A stretch of 64,000 bases of DNA, taken from contig JADJRC010000011.1 of assembly GCA_016712415.1 (NCBI GenBank), positions 181,275 to 245,274 on the forward strand, written 5' to 3'. This stretch comes from Lewinellaceae bacterium. Its GTDB lineage: Bacteria > Bacteroidota > Bacteroidia > Chitinophagales > Saprospiraceae. The translations under genes were made by a program, and so were the position numbers. Shown here in pieces: positions 49,647-60,000 of the stretch. Position 1 is the stretch's first letter. Every line of letters starts with the position of its first letter. Below the pieces are notes generated by a model. It was given only the letters and a program-made list of their open reading frames with translations. It was not told where the DNA came from and made no database searches.

Positions 49647-50618
49647 ATGCCAACCTTGTATGTGGGTAGACATCCCAAAAAATTCCGAGCAGCCATAACT
49701 GATGGCTGGGGTCAGCGTACTTATCAGTTCACAACGATGCAGTTGGTTTGCCGAATTGGTTGCGGTGTTGAGCGAGCGGTGGACAAAGAATGTGTGATGG
49801 AGGCATCCGGGCCCCATTACTTGCAGTTGGCCACCCACCTGTTCGAGTCAGGGATCGCTGTGAGTGTAGTTAACCCCTGGTGGTCAAGCGTTACACCCAG
49901 ATGTTGCTTTGCGTGCCAAAACCGACCGGCAGGATGCCAAGTGCCTGGCTCGGTATGGCGAAGATCAAAAGCCCACGGAATGGCAAACCCAATGAGCAGT
50001 AAACAACCAGTTAGGACAGTTGCAGGCGCTTTAAATCAATATATAAAGCAGCGTACCGCCTTAAACAACCAGTTAGATGCTCAGCGATCCAGCGGTGTTC
50101 CTAATCCCGCCTTTCAAGCCTCTGCAGAAAAATATACAAGATGCTCAACGATGAAATCGCTCAGGTAGAGCAGCAAATGAAAAACCTGGCCGACCAATAT
50201 CACAAAGAACAAATGGATGCCCTGCAAACCATCCCCGGCATCGGCAAAAAAACCGCTATGGTGCTTGTGCTTATCACACATGGTTTTGAGCGCTTTCAAA
50301 ACGCCAAACAACTGGCTTGTTTCATTGGAATCTGTCCACGTGTCTTTCAGTCTGGCTCCTCCGTTAAAGGCAAAAACAAAATTTGTAAACTCGGCATGAG
50401 TCACATCCGCCAACTCCTTTACTTGTGCAGCATGAAGGCAATCAAAGTCAATAAATCATGTCAGGCATTATACGAACGCCTTATCGCCAATGGAAAACCC
50501 AAAATGAAAGCACTCATTGCCGTCGCACATAAACTTTTACGACAGGCTTTTGCCATCGCTAAATATCAAAGAACTTTTGATCAAAATTTTGCTTAAAAAC
50601 TTGTTTGTTATCACAGTT
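49490..50618 (+). mobile_element. IS110-family insertion sequence remnant
   Basis: Boundaries are approximate: from the noncoding segment before the broken transposase gene to the base before the palindromic repeat at 50619. No terminal inverted repeats are seen, as usual for IS110. The right end interrupts or abuts a palindromic repeat arm, in line with the known habit of some IS110 members to enter REP-type palindromes. Confidence 0.6.
49647..50596 (+). pseudogene. IS110-family transposase, degenerate
   Basis: DEDD recombinase. Pieces in different frames: VDIPKNS near 49664 (first Asp), VMEASGPHYLQLATHLFE (Glu), RAKTDRQDAKCLARYGEDQK near 49910-49980 (Asp pair), and an intact C-terminal transposase-20 domain from 50141 (LQTIPGIGKKTAMVLVLITH, with the Ser motif SGSSVKGKNKICKLG). 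At least three frame changes and an early stop separate them, more than sequencing error need explain, so the gene is probably dead. Confidence 0.8.
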
Positions 50619-50730
50619 CATGTTGTAAACACCCGTCCGCATCGCAGGCGCGCAACGCACGACCGCGCCCCATTGCGAGCGTAACGTAGCAAAGCGCCCG
50701 TAGAGCGGACGGGTGTTTACAACAAGGCAA
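50619..50730. repeat. palindromic repeat element, 50.6-kb copy
   Basis: CATGTTGTAAACACCCGTCC from 50619 and GGACGGGTGTTTACAACA ending near 50724 face each other around a GC-rich centre with GCGCGCAACGC. The outer TTGT of the left arm is replaced by IS110-side sequence, so the element is cut or bordered by the insertion. Confidence 0.7.
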
Positions 50731-50766
50731 GGCATCATAGAGCGCGTTGTGGAACGAAGGCAAAAT

Positions 50767-51089
50767 TTATTTTAGCACGCTTTGTTCAGCCTGCACAAAT
50801 TTACCCGACTTCAACGCGTGCACAACGCGCGGCAGTTTTTCAAATCGGGCATTTTGGCGGGCCAATTCTGCTTTGATCCGGTTCATCTTTTCCAATGCAT
50901 CGGCCGCATCTGCAAAACGCTCCCCGGCCATACGGTCGTATATGTCGCAGTATAGCGGTGCGGTGCCTGCCTCCAGGATCATAAACGGGCCCTGGATGTC
51001 CCGGTGCTTTTGCTTGCTGCGGGCCTTGGGTTGTACGGAATAGCCAGAGTAGTGGATATACGAAAGACCAGGTGTGTATATATCTTCAT
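50767..51089 (-). CDS. small hypothetical protein, possible one-base frameshift
   Basis: The clear part is the last 71 residues from an ATG at 50982 (MILEAGTAPLYCDIYDRMAG ... LEKMNRIKAELARQNARFEK). The same frame stays open upstream without a start codon (GLSYIHYSGYSVQPKARSKQ). One added base near 51075 would link it to an ATG at 51089 (MKIYT...). Helical, Lys/Ala-rich C-terminus. Not recognised; it may be a fragment left beside the insertion sequence. Confidence 0.35.
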
Positions 51090-51347
51090 TTCACATCGAT
51101 ATGACAAATCATTGAGAATTTAGAGTTGGTCATAACTTGAGTCAGTTATAACCTGGGCCGAAAAAAAACTCAGTGTTTTTTGCGCAAAAGCATATTTTTC
51201 AAAAAATATATTTCTATTAGTGTATATAAATAATTAAACCTTAACCGCTTAGGTTGATTAAAAAAACTTATAAATACACAAAAAAAGGCAAGAATTTGAT
51301 TGCCTTACCACAAGTATGGTATTATCAATCAACAAACTATTTTATCT

Positions 51348-52095
51348 ATGTCTCGAATCCTTGCATTAAAAAATTACATTTTATTGTATATTTATTTTCT
51401 CGTACAATTTTCCCTTTCAAGTTGTAATACTCAAAGCCCCAACGACAAATTGCCGGCAGAGCAGCCTAATGTTGCCACACCAATGTGCGATTATCCCCAA
51501 AACCCGGTTATGGTAATTATCGGCGAAGACCTGAGTGGTTCTTTTTCCCAGGAATTAAGTTTAACCACAGCCGATGTTCAGGCAATCTGTGATGTCATTT
51601 CATCGTCGGGGCGAGGTGGTCAGGTGGTTGTTGGCGCAATCGGCGATCAAAACCCAAAGGGATACGTCAACTGCGATATTAAACCCTTACCAATTGCACC
51701 AAAAACGCTGTAATCGGCACTGTAGCCTTTTAAAAAGCGCCAACAATACAAAACAGGAAAATCAACTTGTTATTAAAACATTTATTTCGGAATGTTCTGA
51801 TTTATTAAAGGTTAAAAACCACAAGATAACTGACCTTAATGGTTTTCTCAGAAAGGCTAAAATACTCTCCCAGCAACCCGATGCATCACGCTATGAAATA
51901 TGGTTGCTCATCAATTCAGATGGTAAGCAGGATATCGATTTGTCCAAAAAGAATGAGCCGCTGGACTGTTCTCAAAAACCCTTGAATACTCGGTTTTATG
52001 TAAGTAATTGGACGGAAACAGAGGACTGCGGGGCCGATGGACGATTCCTGAACCCAAATCAGTTTGTCAAGTTTATCCAAACCCAGATAAAATAA
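51348..52095 (+). CDS. lipoprotein with VWA-like motif, two frameshifts
   Basis: About 249 residues when rejoined. Lipoprotein start from the ATG at 51348 (IYFLVQFSLSSCNTQ). VMVIIGEDLSGSFSQEL resembles the first strand and DxSxS metal site of von Willebrand A domains, and YEIWLLINSDGKQD resembles a later strand. Breaks are at the A5 run near 51703 (PIAPK to NAVIGTVAF) and the T4 run near 51733 (to LKSANNTKQ). The family is not certain. The gene precedes the multi-pass membrane protein by 22 bases; the two may form one unit. Confidence 0.5.
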
Positions 52096-52117
52096 CTCTT
52101 CACTAAATCAGCCTGCT

Positions 52118-53303
52118 ATGACCAACTTCAAACTTCCAAATGAATCTTTTCCCTATGCTTTTGCTGCGCAACAAGAAGCACAACGGGCTGGCACCCTAGC
52201 CAATTACGGCTATCGGCACAAAGAACTATATTACGCTAAAGAGGCCATCCTGCGGAAATGGCAGGAATATATGGTAAATGCCCCATCGTACTTCACAATG
52301 TACTCTTCATACTTTTTGTAGTGGATATATTCGTGAGTGGGGAAATGATAAACCATATCATTGCCAATGGCGGATTGTTTCTCAATAAAGAAGTGCCCTG
52401 GTGGGCTACCCTGTTATTGTGTTTATTGATGAACGGGTGGGCCGCAGTAACGGCCCATTTTCTGGGCAAGGGATTTTCCCAAGAGATACAGGATTGGGAA
52501 CGTTGGAATTACGGCTATATAAAAATGCAGAATAACGCACCACCTAATGTATTAAACGGTGACATGCGAAAAGAAATGCTGCGCGCCAGATTCCTGGCCA
52601 TTACGTCCGGCGCCGTTCTCCTTATCGTGGTAAGCCTGATCGTATATTATCGATATGTAGTTCTAAAGGACCTGGGAGGTGATGTTGGTAGTTTTAAGGT
52701 TTTAGCAATTGTAATGATGGTTCTCCCAATAGCGATTGTAATAGGCGAACTCTTTACCGGCGATTACATCTGGTATAGTATTCGTTGGTTACAAAACCTG
52801 ATTGGCCGAAATCAAAATAGGCGTAAGTTCCTCAAATTCAAGGAGCAATGCGGGTATGCTGATCATCTTGCCGTACAATACACTGAAAATGCACGACGAC
52901 AGAATCATCCCGTGCAGATAGTCGGCGACCTGGAACACTGCCATATGCGTATCAAACATCGTAGCCAACAACAGAATGATTACAGCGGATCCTTCGACAA
53001 ATGGCGACGCATCGGTTTCACCTTCCGGGCCAGGAAAATCAGGAGCCCATTAATGAGGCTACAGTATTTGGTATTTTGCCCAACGGTGCAAAAACCGGCG
53101 ATAATCAAACTGACTCTGATGGAAAAGTTACCTTATACTGGGATGGCGACTTCGACCGCCTGATTGCAGTCAAGATATTAGATAGGGATTACGTCGGTCC
53201 ATTTCAAGCCAATGCAGAGCATTATATTGATTTACCCGAAGATTGGCCTCTTTCAGATTCTGGAAACGGGCAAGGCACGAAGGATGCTGCATTAGTCAAT
53301 TAA
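52118..53303 (+). CDS. multi-pass membrane protein of unknown function, two frameshifts
   Basis: About 395 residues when rejoined. A soluble N-terminus (RAGTLANYGYRHKELYYAKE), four predicted membrane helices (VLHNVLFILFVVDIFV; WWATLLLCLLMNGWAAVTAH; AITSGAVLLIVVSLIVYY; VLAIVMMVLPIAIVIGELFT) and a soluble C-terminus ending in a small beta domain (ATVFGILPNGAKTGDNQTDS...). Breaks are in the C4 run near 52281 and near 53024-53028. No family recognised. It pairs with the VWA-like lipoprotein upstream and ends 10 bases from the convergent helicase gene. Confidence 0.5.
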
Positions 53304-53313
53304 GTCTGATGCT

Positions 53314-55458
53314 TTATCCTTGTTTACTGCCGCAATACGGACAATACGAAAACATATTTTCCAACTGACTGTAACACGACGGACAAATCCGCACCTCTTC
53401 CACAACCGATGGCATTGGAACGCCTGTACGAACCGTATAGGTATCCGGAATTTCTTTAAGGAAACTCGACTCCCGGCCTTTTTCCGTGATCAGGAACAGT
53501 TTGTCTTTGGCCCGTGTGATGGCGACGTAAAACAAACGCCGTTCTTCTTCCAGCAACAGATCAAGATTGGCTTTTTTCACTACCTGGAAAATGCGGTCTT
53601 CCAGCCAGATATCCGGGAAACCGCCGAAACCATCTGTCAGTCCGACAATAAATACGATTTTAGCCTCCAGGCCCTTGGCGGAGTGGATCGTTTTGTGCGG
53701 TATACTCAATCCCTCTTTTTTTAATCCTTCGAAAAAGGGTTGAAACATCTTGCTACGCCGGTAGAGAAACAGGATTTCTTCCGCCGGAATGCCCGCCTCG
53801 AGACATTCCCGGACCTTCTGCATACAATACGCCACATTCTCGTCTTCGTCGATACCGGCATACACGACGATCTTGTGCTCCGAGTTTTTGGAAGCCAGGA
53901 TGTCTTTTTCGATTTTATGCCGGTTGTTTTTAATCACTTCGTTGCTGGCGCCCACGATGTTTTGGGTGCTGCGATAATTCAGGTTGAGTTTGATAATTGT
54001 CGAAGGCGGGAAATGCTTTTCGAATTCAATGATGTAGTCCACATTAGAGCCCCGGAACCCGTAGATACTTTGCCAGTCATCGCCCACGCAAAAGAGTTGC
54101 GTCTGGTCGGTCAGCAGCAATTTTATTAAATCCACCTGGAGATTGTTGACGTCCTGGAATTCATCAACCAGCACATACGGGTATCGGGCCCGGACTTTAT
54201 GCGCAATGTCTTCCTGATTTTTAAGCAGGGATACCGTTGTAGAAATGAGGTCGTTAAAATCCAGGTAAGATTTGTCGATGCAGTATTTTTCGTAGTCCGA
54301 AACAACAGGAATGGCCAGTTTATAAAAATTCCGGACGCGTTCGTGCTGATCATTCCGGGCATTCGACAGCACTTGTTCCGGGTTAAGGCTTTCCACCTTG
54401 ATCAGGTCGGTGATACGCATGACCGTCTTGACAAATTCCTTCACGTGGTCGAGGTGCCCTTGGAAGGCTTCCTGAAAAGTGATGGATTTCGATGTATTAT
54501 AATTTGCCGGCAACCGCCCCCGGACTAAATTATCCAGGGCAAGATTAAACAGGGCCGAGTTTTCCGCCATACGCTCGTACGTCTTCACATACAGCACCCC
54601 GCCTTGCTGGAATTGCTCCTCCTTGTCGCGCATCGAATAACTCTTGTTGCTCACGTGCTCGATGAACAAATTGGCGGCCGGGATGTAAAAGTCGGGGCGA
54701 AACGGAAAATCCTTGATCTGTATCTGCGGCTCGTACTGATACGGAATGCTGTGCCGGAAAAAGTAATCCGCGATAAACTGTTCCGATTTTGAGCGCACCT
54801 TCGTGCCGTCCAGCGTGGTATAAAACTTCCCTTCCCGCGGCAATTGTTGTATTTTACCTTCCTTCAGGTGTATTTTATCCACCACATAATCCAGCACATA
54901 CCTTTTCAGAGCCAGCAGGTAGCGGGTGTCTTCACACCGTTGAATGATGATTTTGTAAAAAACATCGTACGTCGTTTCCGGGGCGATGTATTTTGAAAAC
55001 TCCTCCGTCTCGCTGCTTTTTTCGTCGCGGATAATCCTGAACCTGTTATCGAATTCGTTGACGCCATAAGTCCGCATTAAATTGTATCCGAAACTGTGGA
55101 ACGTGCGGACGGTCAGCCCCTGAATCCATCTATACTTCTGAATAAACGTATGCCTGGCCGCTTCTTTTTCCGCATTTGATTTCTTTTTATCGTGCAACAG
55201 CGCCTCGTATGCGCCTGACTTGTCGGCTACCAGGATCAAGCGGTCGAGCATTTCATTGGCCGCGTTTTTGGTGAACGTAATGGCCAGTATATCCAGCGGG
55301 CTCACGCCTTTCTCCTCGATCAGGTAGATGATTTTTTGCAACAGCGTCTTGGTCTTGCCGGAGCCCGCCCCGGCCAGGACCAGCAGCCGTTTTTCTTCGC
55401 TGACGACGGCCTGGCGCTGTTGTTCGTTGAGTGGGTGGAGGTTGGTCACGGGAAGCAA
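53314..55458 (-). CDS. UvrD-type superfamily 1 helicase with embedded nuclease-like segment and zinc ribbon
   Basis: 714 residues. SF1A motifs: LVLAGAGSGKTKTLLQK (Walker A), YVLVDEFQDVNNLQ (Walker B), VGDDWQSIYGFRGS, TIHSAKGLEAKIVF and LFYVAITRAKDKL. Between motifs Ia and II lies RSKSEQFIADYFF ... DFYIPAANLFIEHVSN, resembling the PD-(D/E)XK-like insert of helicase IV relatives. The C-terminus is a four-Cys zinc ribbon (CPSCYSQLENMFSYCPYCG). The start is uncertain: TTG at 55458 or GTG at 55449; an ATG near 55494 is out of frame by one. 3'-5' DNA unwinding in repair or defence. Confidence 0.88.
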   Translation of the reverse strand: MLPVTNLHPLNEQQRQAVVSEEKRLLVLAGAGSGKTKTLLQKIIYLIEEKGVSPLDILAITFTKNAANEMLDRLILVADKSGAYEALLHDKKKSNAEKEAARHTFIQKYRWIQGLTVRTFHSFGYNLMRTYGVNEFDNRFRIIRDEKSSETEEFSKYIAPETTYDVFYKIIIQRCEDTRYLLALKRYVLDYVVDKIHLKEGKIQQLPREGKFYTTLDGTKVRSKSEQFIADYFFRHSIPYQYEPQIQIKDFPFRPDFYIPAANLFIEHVSNKSYSMRDKEEQFQQGGVLYVKTYERMAENSALFNLALDNLVRGRLPANYNTSKSITFQEAFQGHLDHVKEFVKTVMRITDLIKVESLNPEQVLSNARNDQHERVRNFYKLAIPVVSDYEKYCIDKSYLDFNDLISTTVSLLKNQEDIAHKVRARYPYVLVDEFQDVNNLQVDLIKLLLTDQTQLFCVGDDWQSIYGFRGSNVDYIIEFEKHFPPSTIIKLNLNYRSTQNIVGASNEVIKNNRHKIEKDILASKNSEHKIVVYAGIDEDENVAYCMQKVRECLEAGIPAEEILFLYRRSKMFQPFFEGLKKEGLSIPHKTIHSAKGLEAKIVFIVGLTDGFGGFPDIWLEDRIFQVVKKANLDLLLEEERRLFYVAITRAKDKLFLITEKGRESSFLKEIPDTYTVRTGVPMPSVVEEVRICPSCYSQLENMFSYCPYCGSKQG

Positions 55459-55480
55459 AACAGGTCTGGAAAAAGAAAAA

Positions 55481-55526
55481 GGTCTTCATTTTAGTGGTCG
55501 CAAAAACCACACTAAAAAAGAAGACC
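55481..55526. repeat. inverted repeat upstream of the helicase gene
   Basis: GGTCTTCATTTTAGTGG (from 55481) pairs with CCACACTAAAAAAGAAGACC (to 55526) with two small bulges. It lies directly before the minus-strand helicase start and could be a regulatory palindrome or the terminator of the upstream nuclease gene, although no T-run follows. Confidence 0.4.
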
Positions 55527-55638
55527 CTATGCAATTAAGCATAGTGCAAAATACGGTATTTATCACGGAAGTTGCAAGTCGTGGTTATTACAAAAAAAGG
55601 CGGCATCGTGGCTATTACAGGTAAAACCACATATCTAT

Positions 55639-56895
55639 CTATTCGCTGTTACTTTGACTATGTTTCTTTATCTGGTTTACATAATCTTCCACAATTTTCA
55701 GTATCTGGTCATACCCCTTTTGAAAATCGTGCAGCGTCAAATATTTGTTCCACGTGTTTTTCTGTTTTGGGTTTTGTCCCACGCCTGGTATTAATGCGGC
55801 TGTTTGAGCAGCAAATTCATAACTTAACTCGACCGGGATTTGAAGTTTTTCCAATTGTCCCTGTGAATACCCCGGATAGATGTACCCGGTTCTGTCAACA
55901 TTAAAAATTCCGATACGCAAACCACTACCCAGCGGATCGGGCAATTTGATACCAAAACTGCTCGAATTCCAGGTCGTTTCCAGCCCTAAGGCTTCGCAAT
56001 CCTTTATAAATCTTTGAGCAAATACAACGGTGTCCTGATCCGTATTCTTTCGGAGTTGTTCGAAAAAGTCCTCCGCCGTTATGGTCATCCGCCTGCTGGT
56101 AAGGGAAAGCCTTCGGGAATCCGCAGAATCAAGATCGGCCTCAATCCTGATATTTATCCCATCGGGCTGCGTTCCTTCCAACCGGATTATCGCTCTGGTT
56201 ATCTCCTTTGTTCTGGTTACCAATTGGGGGATAATCAGGCGGGTATTGGTATCGTTTCCCAGTTGAAATACCTGTAGTTCAATTAAGGCGAGGGTGAAAT
56301 ACAATTGAGGCGTCTGACTGAGGTAGTCCACCATTTCTTCCAAGCTTTCGCGGATACCATCGCCTACAATCAGAAGCAGAAACCTGCCGCGCCTTAAGTT
56401 TCGGCTTCCCTTATCAATGAAGTTATCCTCTTCGGCCTCATCCCTATCAAATCGTTTTTTGCCGGTTTCCACCAAGCCGTCCGAAGTGTTGTTCCAAAAC
56501 TGGTTAAAAACCTTTACCCGATTGTCCAGATCGGTATAGCTCCATTTGGCCATGTCTTTGGCATAATCCAAAATTTGACCGACCACCTCACGCCTTGCTT
56601 CCGGGTTTCGCCAAAGTTTGGCCTCTACGATAGTCAGGTATCCTTCTGGAGAGATGAAAAGATTATCCATATTCCCCACCGCAGTACTTATCTCCCTGCC
56701 GATTGATATCAGCGGAGCAAAACCCGGTTCAATTTCCTGTACCGGCAAAATAGTCGGGTGATTGTACAGCAGGTTTTGCATCCATTCCTCCGGGAAACTC
56801 TGACTGGTAAACGGGATACGAATCAGTTCCTCCGGTTTATTGACGCCATTGATAATAATGGGTGTTCCACCACTTCTGTTACCTTTGGTGATCAT
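55639..56895 (-). CDS. PD-(D/E)XK-like nuclease-domain protein
   Basis: 418 residues, intact. The N-terminal third has the nuclease core pattern GNMDNLFISPEGYLTIVEAK (Asp, then E-x-K) followed by the helix NPEARREVVGQILDYAKDMA. The C-terminal part is unknown; it includes a LELTTWNSSSFGI-like and YIYPGYSQGQLEKL section. Proteins with this N-terminus occur as orphan nucleases or defence components. Neighbours on the same strand are the ROCO-TIR gene upstream and the helicase downstream, with gaps of about 180 bases, so a loose operon or separate promoters are both possible. Confidence 0.65.
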   Translation of the reverse strand: MITKGNRSGGTPIIINGVNKPEELIRIPFTSQSFPEEWMQNLLYNHPTILPVQEIEPGFAPLISIGREISTAVGNMDNLFISPEGYLTIVEAKLWRNPEARREVVGQILDYAKDMAKWSYTDLDNRVKVFNQFWNNTSDGLVETGKKRFDRDEAEEDNFIDKGSRNLRRGRFLLLIVGDGIRESLEEMVDYLSQTPQLYFTLALIELQVFQLGNDTNTRLIIPQLVTRTKEITRAIIRLEGTQPDGINIRIEADLDSADSRRLSLTSRRMTITAEDFFEQLRKNTDQDTVVFAQRFIKDCEALGLETTWNSSSFGIKLPDPLGSGLRIGIFNVDRTGYIYPGYSQGQLEKLQIPVELSYEFAAQTAALIPGVGQNPKQKNTWNKYLTLHDFQKGYDQILKIVEDYVNQIKKHSQSNSE

Positions 56896-57083
56896 ATTGG
56901 GTGTTGTTAAATAGATTTGAAAACCTCACAGGCTCCATTGTCCCTATAATTGTATACCTCACGCCGCCAATGTATTCTGCAAACCCAACGGGTCCAGACC
57001 GCGAATAAAGGAAAGGCGATCACCGAGAAAGGGGGCGAGGACGGCGTTTTTTTGAAGTATCATTTATGCAAATATCTTTGTCT

Positions 57084-60000
57084 TTAATGAAACAATGGCG
57101 TTTCATCTTTTTTAAACTGATCAACAGTTTCAACCAACTTTCGAACTATATCCGCCCAATTAATAGATTGATCCGGATTTTTTGATGGAATCAATAACTG
57201 AATGTCCTTTAGTTCGCTAAACTCCCAGGGGCAATCTTCCAATACAATTGGGATAAATAATGCCTGATTGTTTTGCGCCATTTCCATCGCTATATGCATT
57301 TCTTTTGTTTTGATGTAATTTGACTGACCTATATTTGGTGTGACCAACAAAAGAATAACATCCGATGATCGAAGTTCTGATTCGATTCTCGCATCCCATC
57401 GTTCTCCCGGGTTAAGTTTTCTGTCAGACCAATATGCAGCATGCGCTTCGGCCCATGCCAAATGTTTCTCTAATTCATTCAAATGCCGTTGATCTTCATG
57501 AGCGTATGAAATAAAAATTTTTTTCTTTCTCGTGTGCTTTATCCAGGGCAATAAATCAAGGAAACCTTTGGTTTCAAGCCATTTGCCTTTTTTACTTTTA
57601 ATTTTTTCAAGCCCTTGTTGTTCATGTTCCTGAAGTTCGGAAAGGGCAATAAAGTGGGAGTCATCAAGAGAAATTTCCAGGTCATCGCCCTGGCCTGTTA
57701 ACTGCTCAATTTGTTTTATTATCTTACCAATAATATCGAATTTCAATGCTTTATTTTGGGTTTTCTGAATCTTGACCTTAATCGTTGATTGAGTCGGGAA
57801 TGCTTCTACCATAATCGTCAGTTTATTACTGTATAAAATACCATTTTCCAATAAATATCATTAAGTGCCAAAGGACCCTGAATTGCAATGAAATTGGATA
57901 TTACATAAGGAGGCATGAAATGCGGGAATCGCAAATGGATGGCTGTTTCTAAACCTGAAAGGCGCAAAATTCGCTCCAGTTCTGTCGGATTTGAATATTG
58001 TTTGGGCAGATATTGAGGGGCGATATAAACATTTGAATTCATCATGAAACACTAACCTGAGCCGTCCTAACAACTTGATAAACTCTTCCGCTTCATCTAA
58101 GGCGCATTTAAGTGTTTTACAAACATGGTCTAAATTGAACACCCCATTATTGTTTTTTACGTCATAGTTTAAAACCTTATATATTCGCTCATGGACTGCA
58201 TTGTTTATATCAATAAAAACTGTATCTTTCAAACTGGCGATGTTAGGAAAGTGAAGAATGGTCCCGGTAATATCATGGAGATAGATAGTGAGCAGGTCAA
58301 GGTCAACTTCAGGATCATATTCTCGACATATAGCACTATATTCTTGCCAAGTCAGTTTTTCACGCTTTTCAGCCTCTTGCCGTAGCCTGTCTCGAACTTG
58401 TGGGTAATAACTGATTATTTGAAAACCAATCGTTGTACGGTGTAATTCTTCAAACAGGCATTCTTCAAATTCTTCAAAACGCCGAATCCACTTACGTGAG
58501 GCGCCGGGATTGTTGATTGTTTCATATGCCCTTTCAATACTTATGGGCAAAAAGGCCGCATCAGGATTTAGGTTATATTCGATCCGCTGGTTTTCTTCAA
58601 GATGAATTTGGGGCATCTTTTCCACCTTATTCTGAATAAGAATGATGGGGCTTTTCGGGCTGAGTGTCGGATAGAGTCAAGCCAATATTCATACGGAAAC
58701 ATCTCCAGTGTTTCCTGGCCTCAACGCCTGCTTGATAATAAACCGGCAATTCCATTTCACCGTGCTGATTGTTTTCAGCATCACAGACGAGGATGTAAAC
58801 GGCATTGCAACTGAGGAATAATTTATGGATGGCATGATAGTACTCCTGTCCGCCAAAGTCCCAAATGCTTACCAGCATGTTCTTTCCTTCCGGTTGCCAG
58901 TATGTGCGCGTGATACCATGAGTAGTAATTTCACCTTTTTTATATTGCCGCTTTATAAGGAAGTTGACCAAGGATGTTTTCCCGGCAGTGCTGTTCCCTA
59001 CGAGAATTAATTTTATTTCATTGTTTTCGATGCCACCCTTAACCCTTATTTCTTCAAAATAGCGAATAATTGGGTCGTTGCCATTTTGAACGATCTCATA
59101 GGGTGGTACTTCCAATGGGCAATCTTTACATAAATCCCATCTGCTGAAAATTCAGGATGATAGCCATCTGCATAAACCGGTAAACCATTTTTAATAAATT
59201 TTATAAGGGGCGCAATACTAATAATGGAGGTGCCGTCTAATACAATTTGCTCTAAATGATCTAACCTGCTCAGAGATTCAATGCTGGATATATTCGTTCC
59301 TGAAATATCAAGCCATCTAAGGTTTTTACAATAAATTATTGCTGATATATCTGTTGCGTTGGCATGAGAAATCGCAAGTGACTCGAGCAATCTTAATTCT
59401 GAAATAAAACTAAGGTCATCGACACCCATTTCTTCCACCTGTAAGGTTTTTAGGTTTTTAAATTTGCCTATTTCGTTAAAATCTACAGTGCCAGTATTTA
59501 GCATTAAAATTAACCGACTCAAATTACTTAATTTTGTAAGTGGGCTTAAGTCATTGAGGTGGCTCCAAGTAATAATTAATGACACTATTGATGGACAACC
59601 TTCTAAAGGGATAAGTGATATGAGGTTGAATGAACGAGTAATATTCAATTCCTCCAATACTGGAAGGCGCTTAACAAAATCAAGCGATTGCTCGTTCTTT
59701 ATATGTAATTCCTTTAATTGTCTTTGGTTTTTAAGAAAGTCTAAATTTTCTGATGTAATAATGCTCCCTTTCAATCTTTCTAACCTAACTTGCTCAGAAA
59801 TGGAATTCAAGTTATTTGCTTTTGAATTTGAAATGTTTAATTCCTTAAGCTGTAATAGATTAGCGAGCGGTGAAACATCTGTGACTTTGGTCGAACTGAT
59901 ATCCAGATATGTTAATTGGTTACATGCTTGCAAGGGGGAAATATCACCTATAGAAGTATAAGATAGATTCAAAAGCCACAATTCTTTCATATTCCGAATT

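Noticed and set aside
55527..55638. Possible small gene between nuclease and helicase genes
   Set aside because: Only a short hairpin and a frame of about 30 residues without signals; no support.
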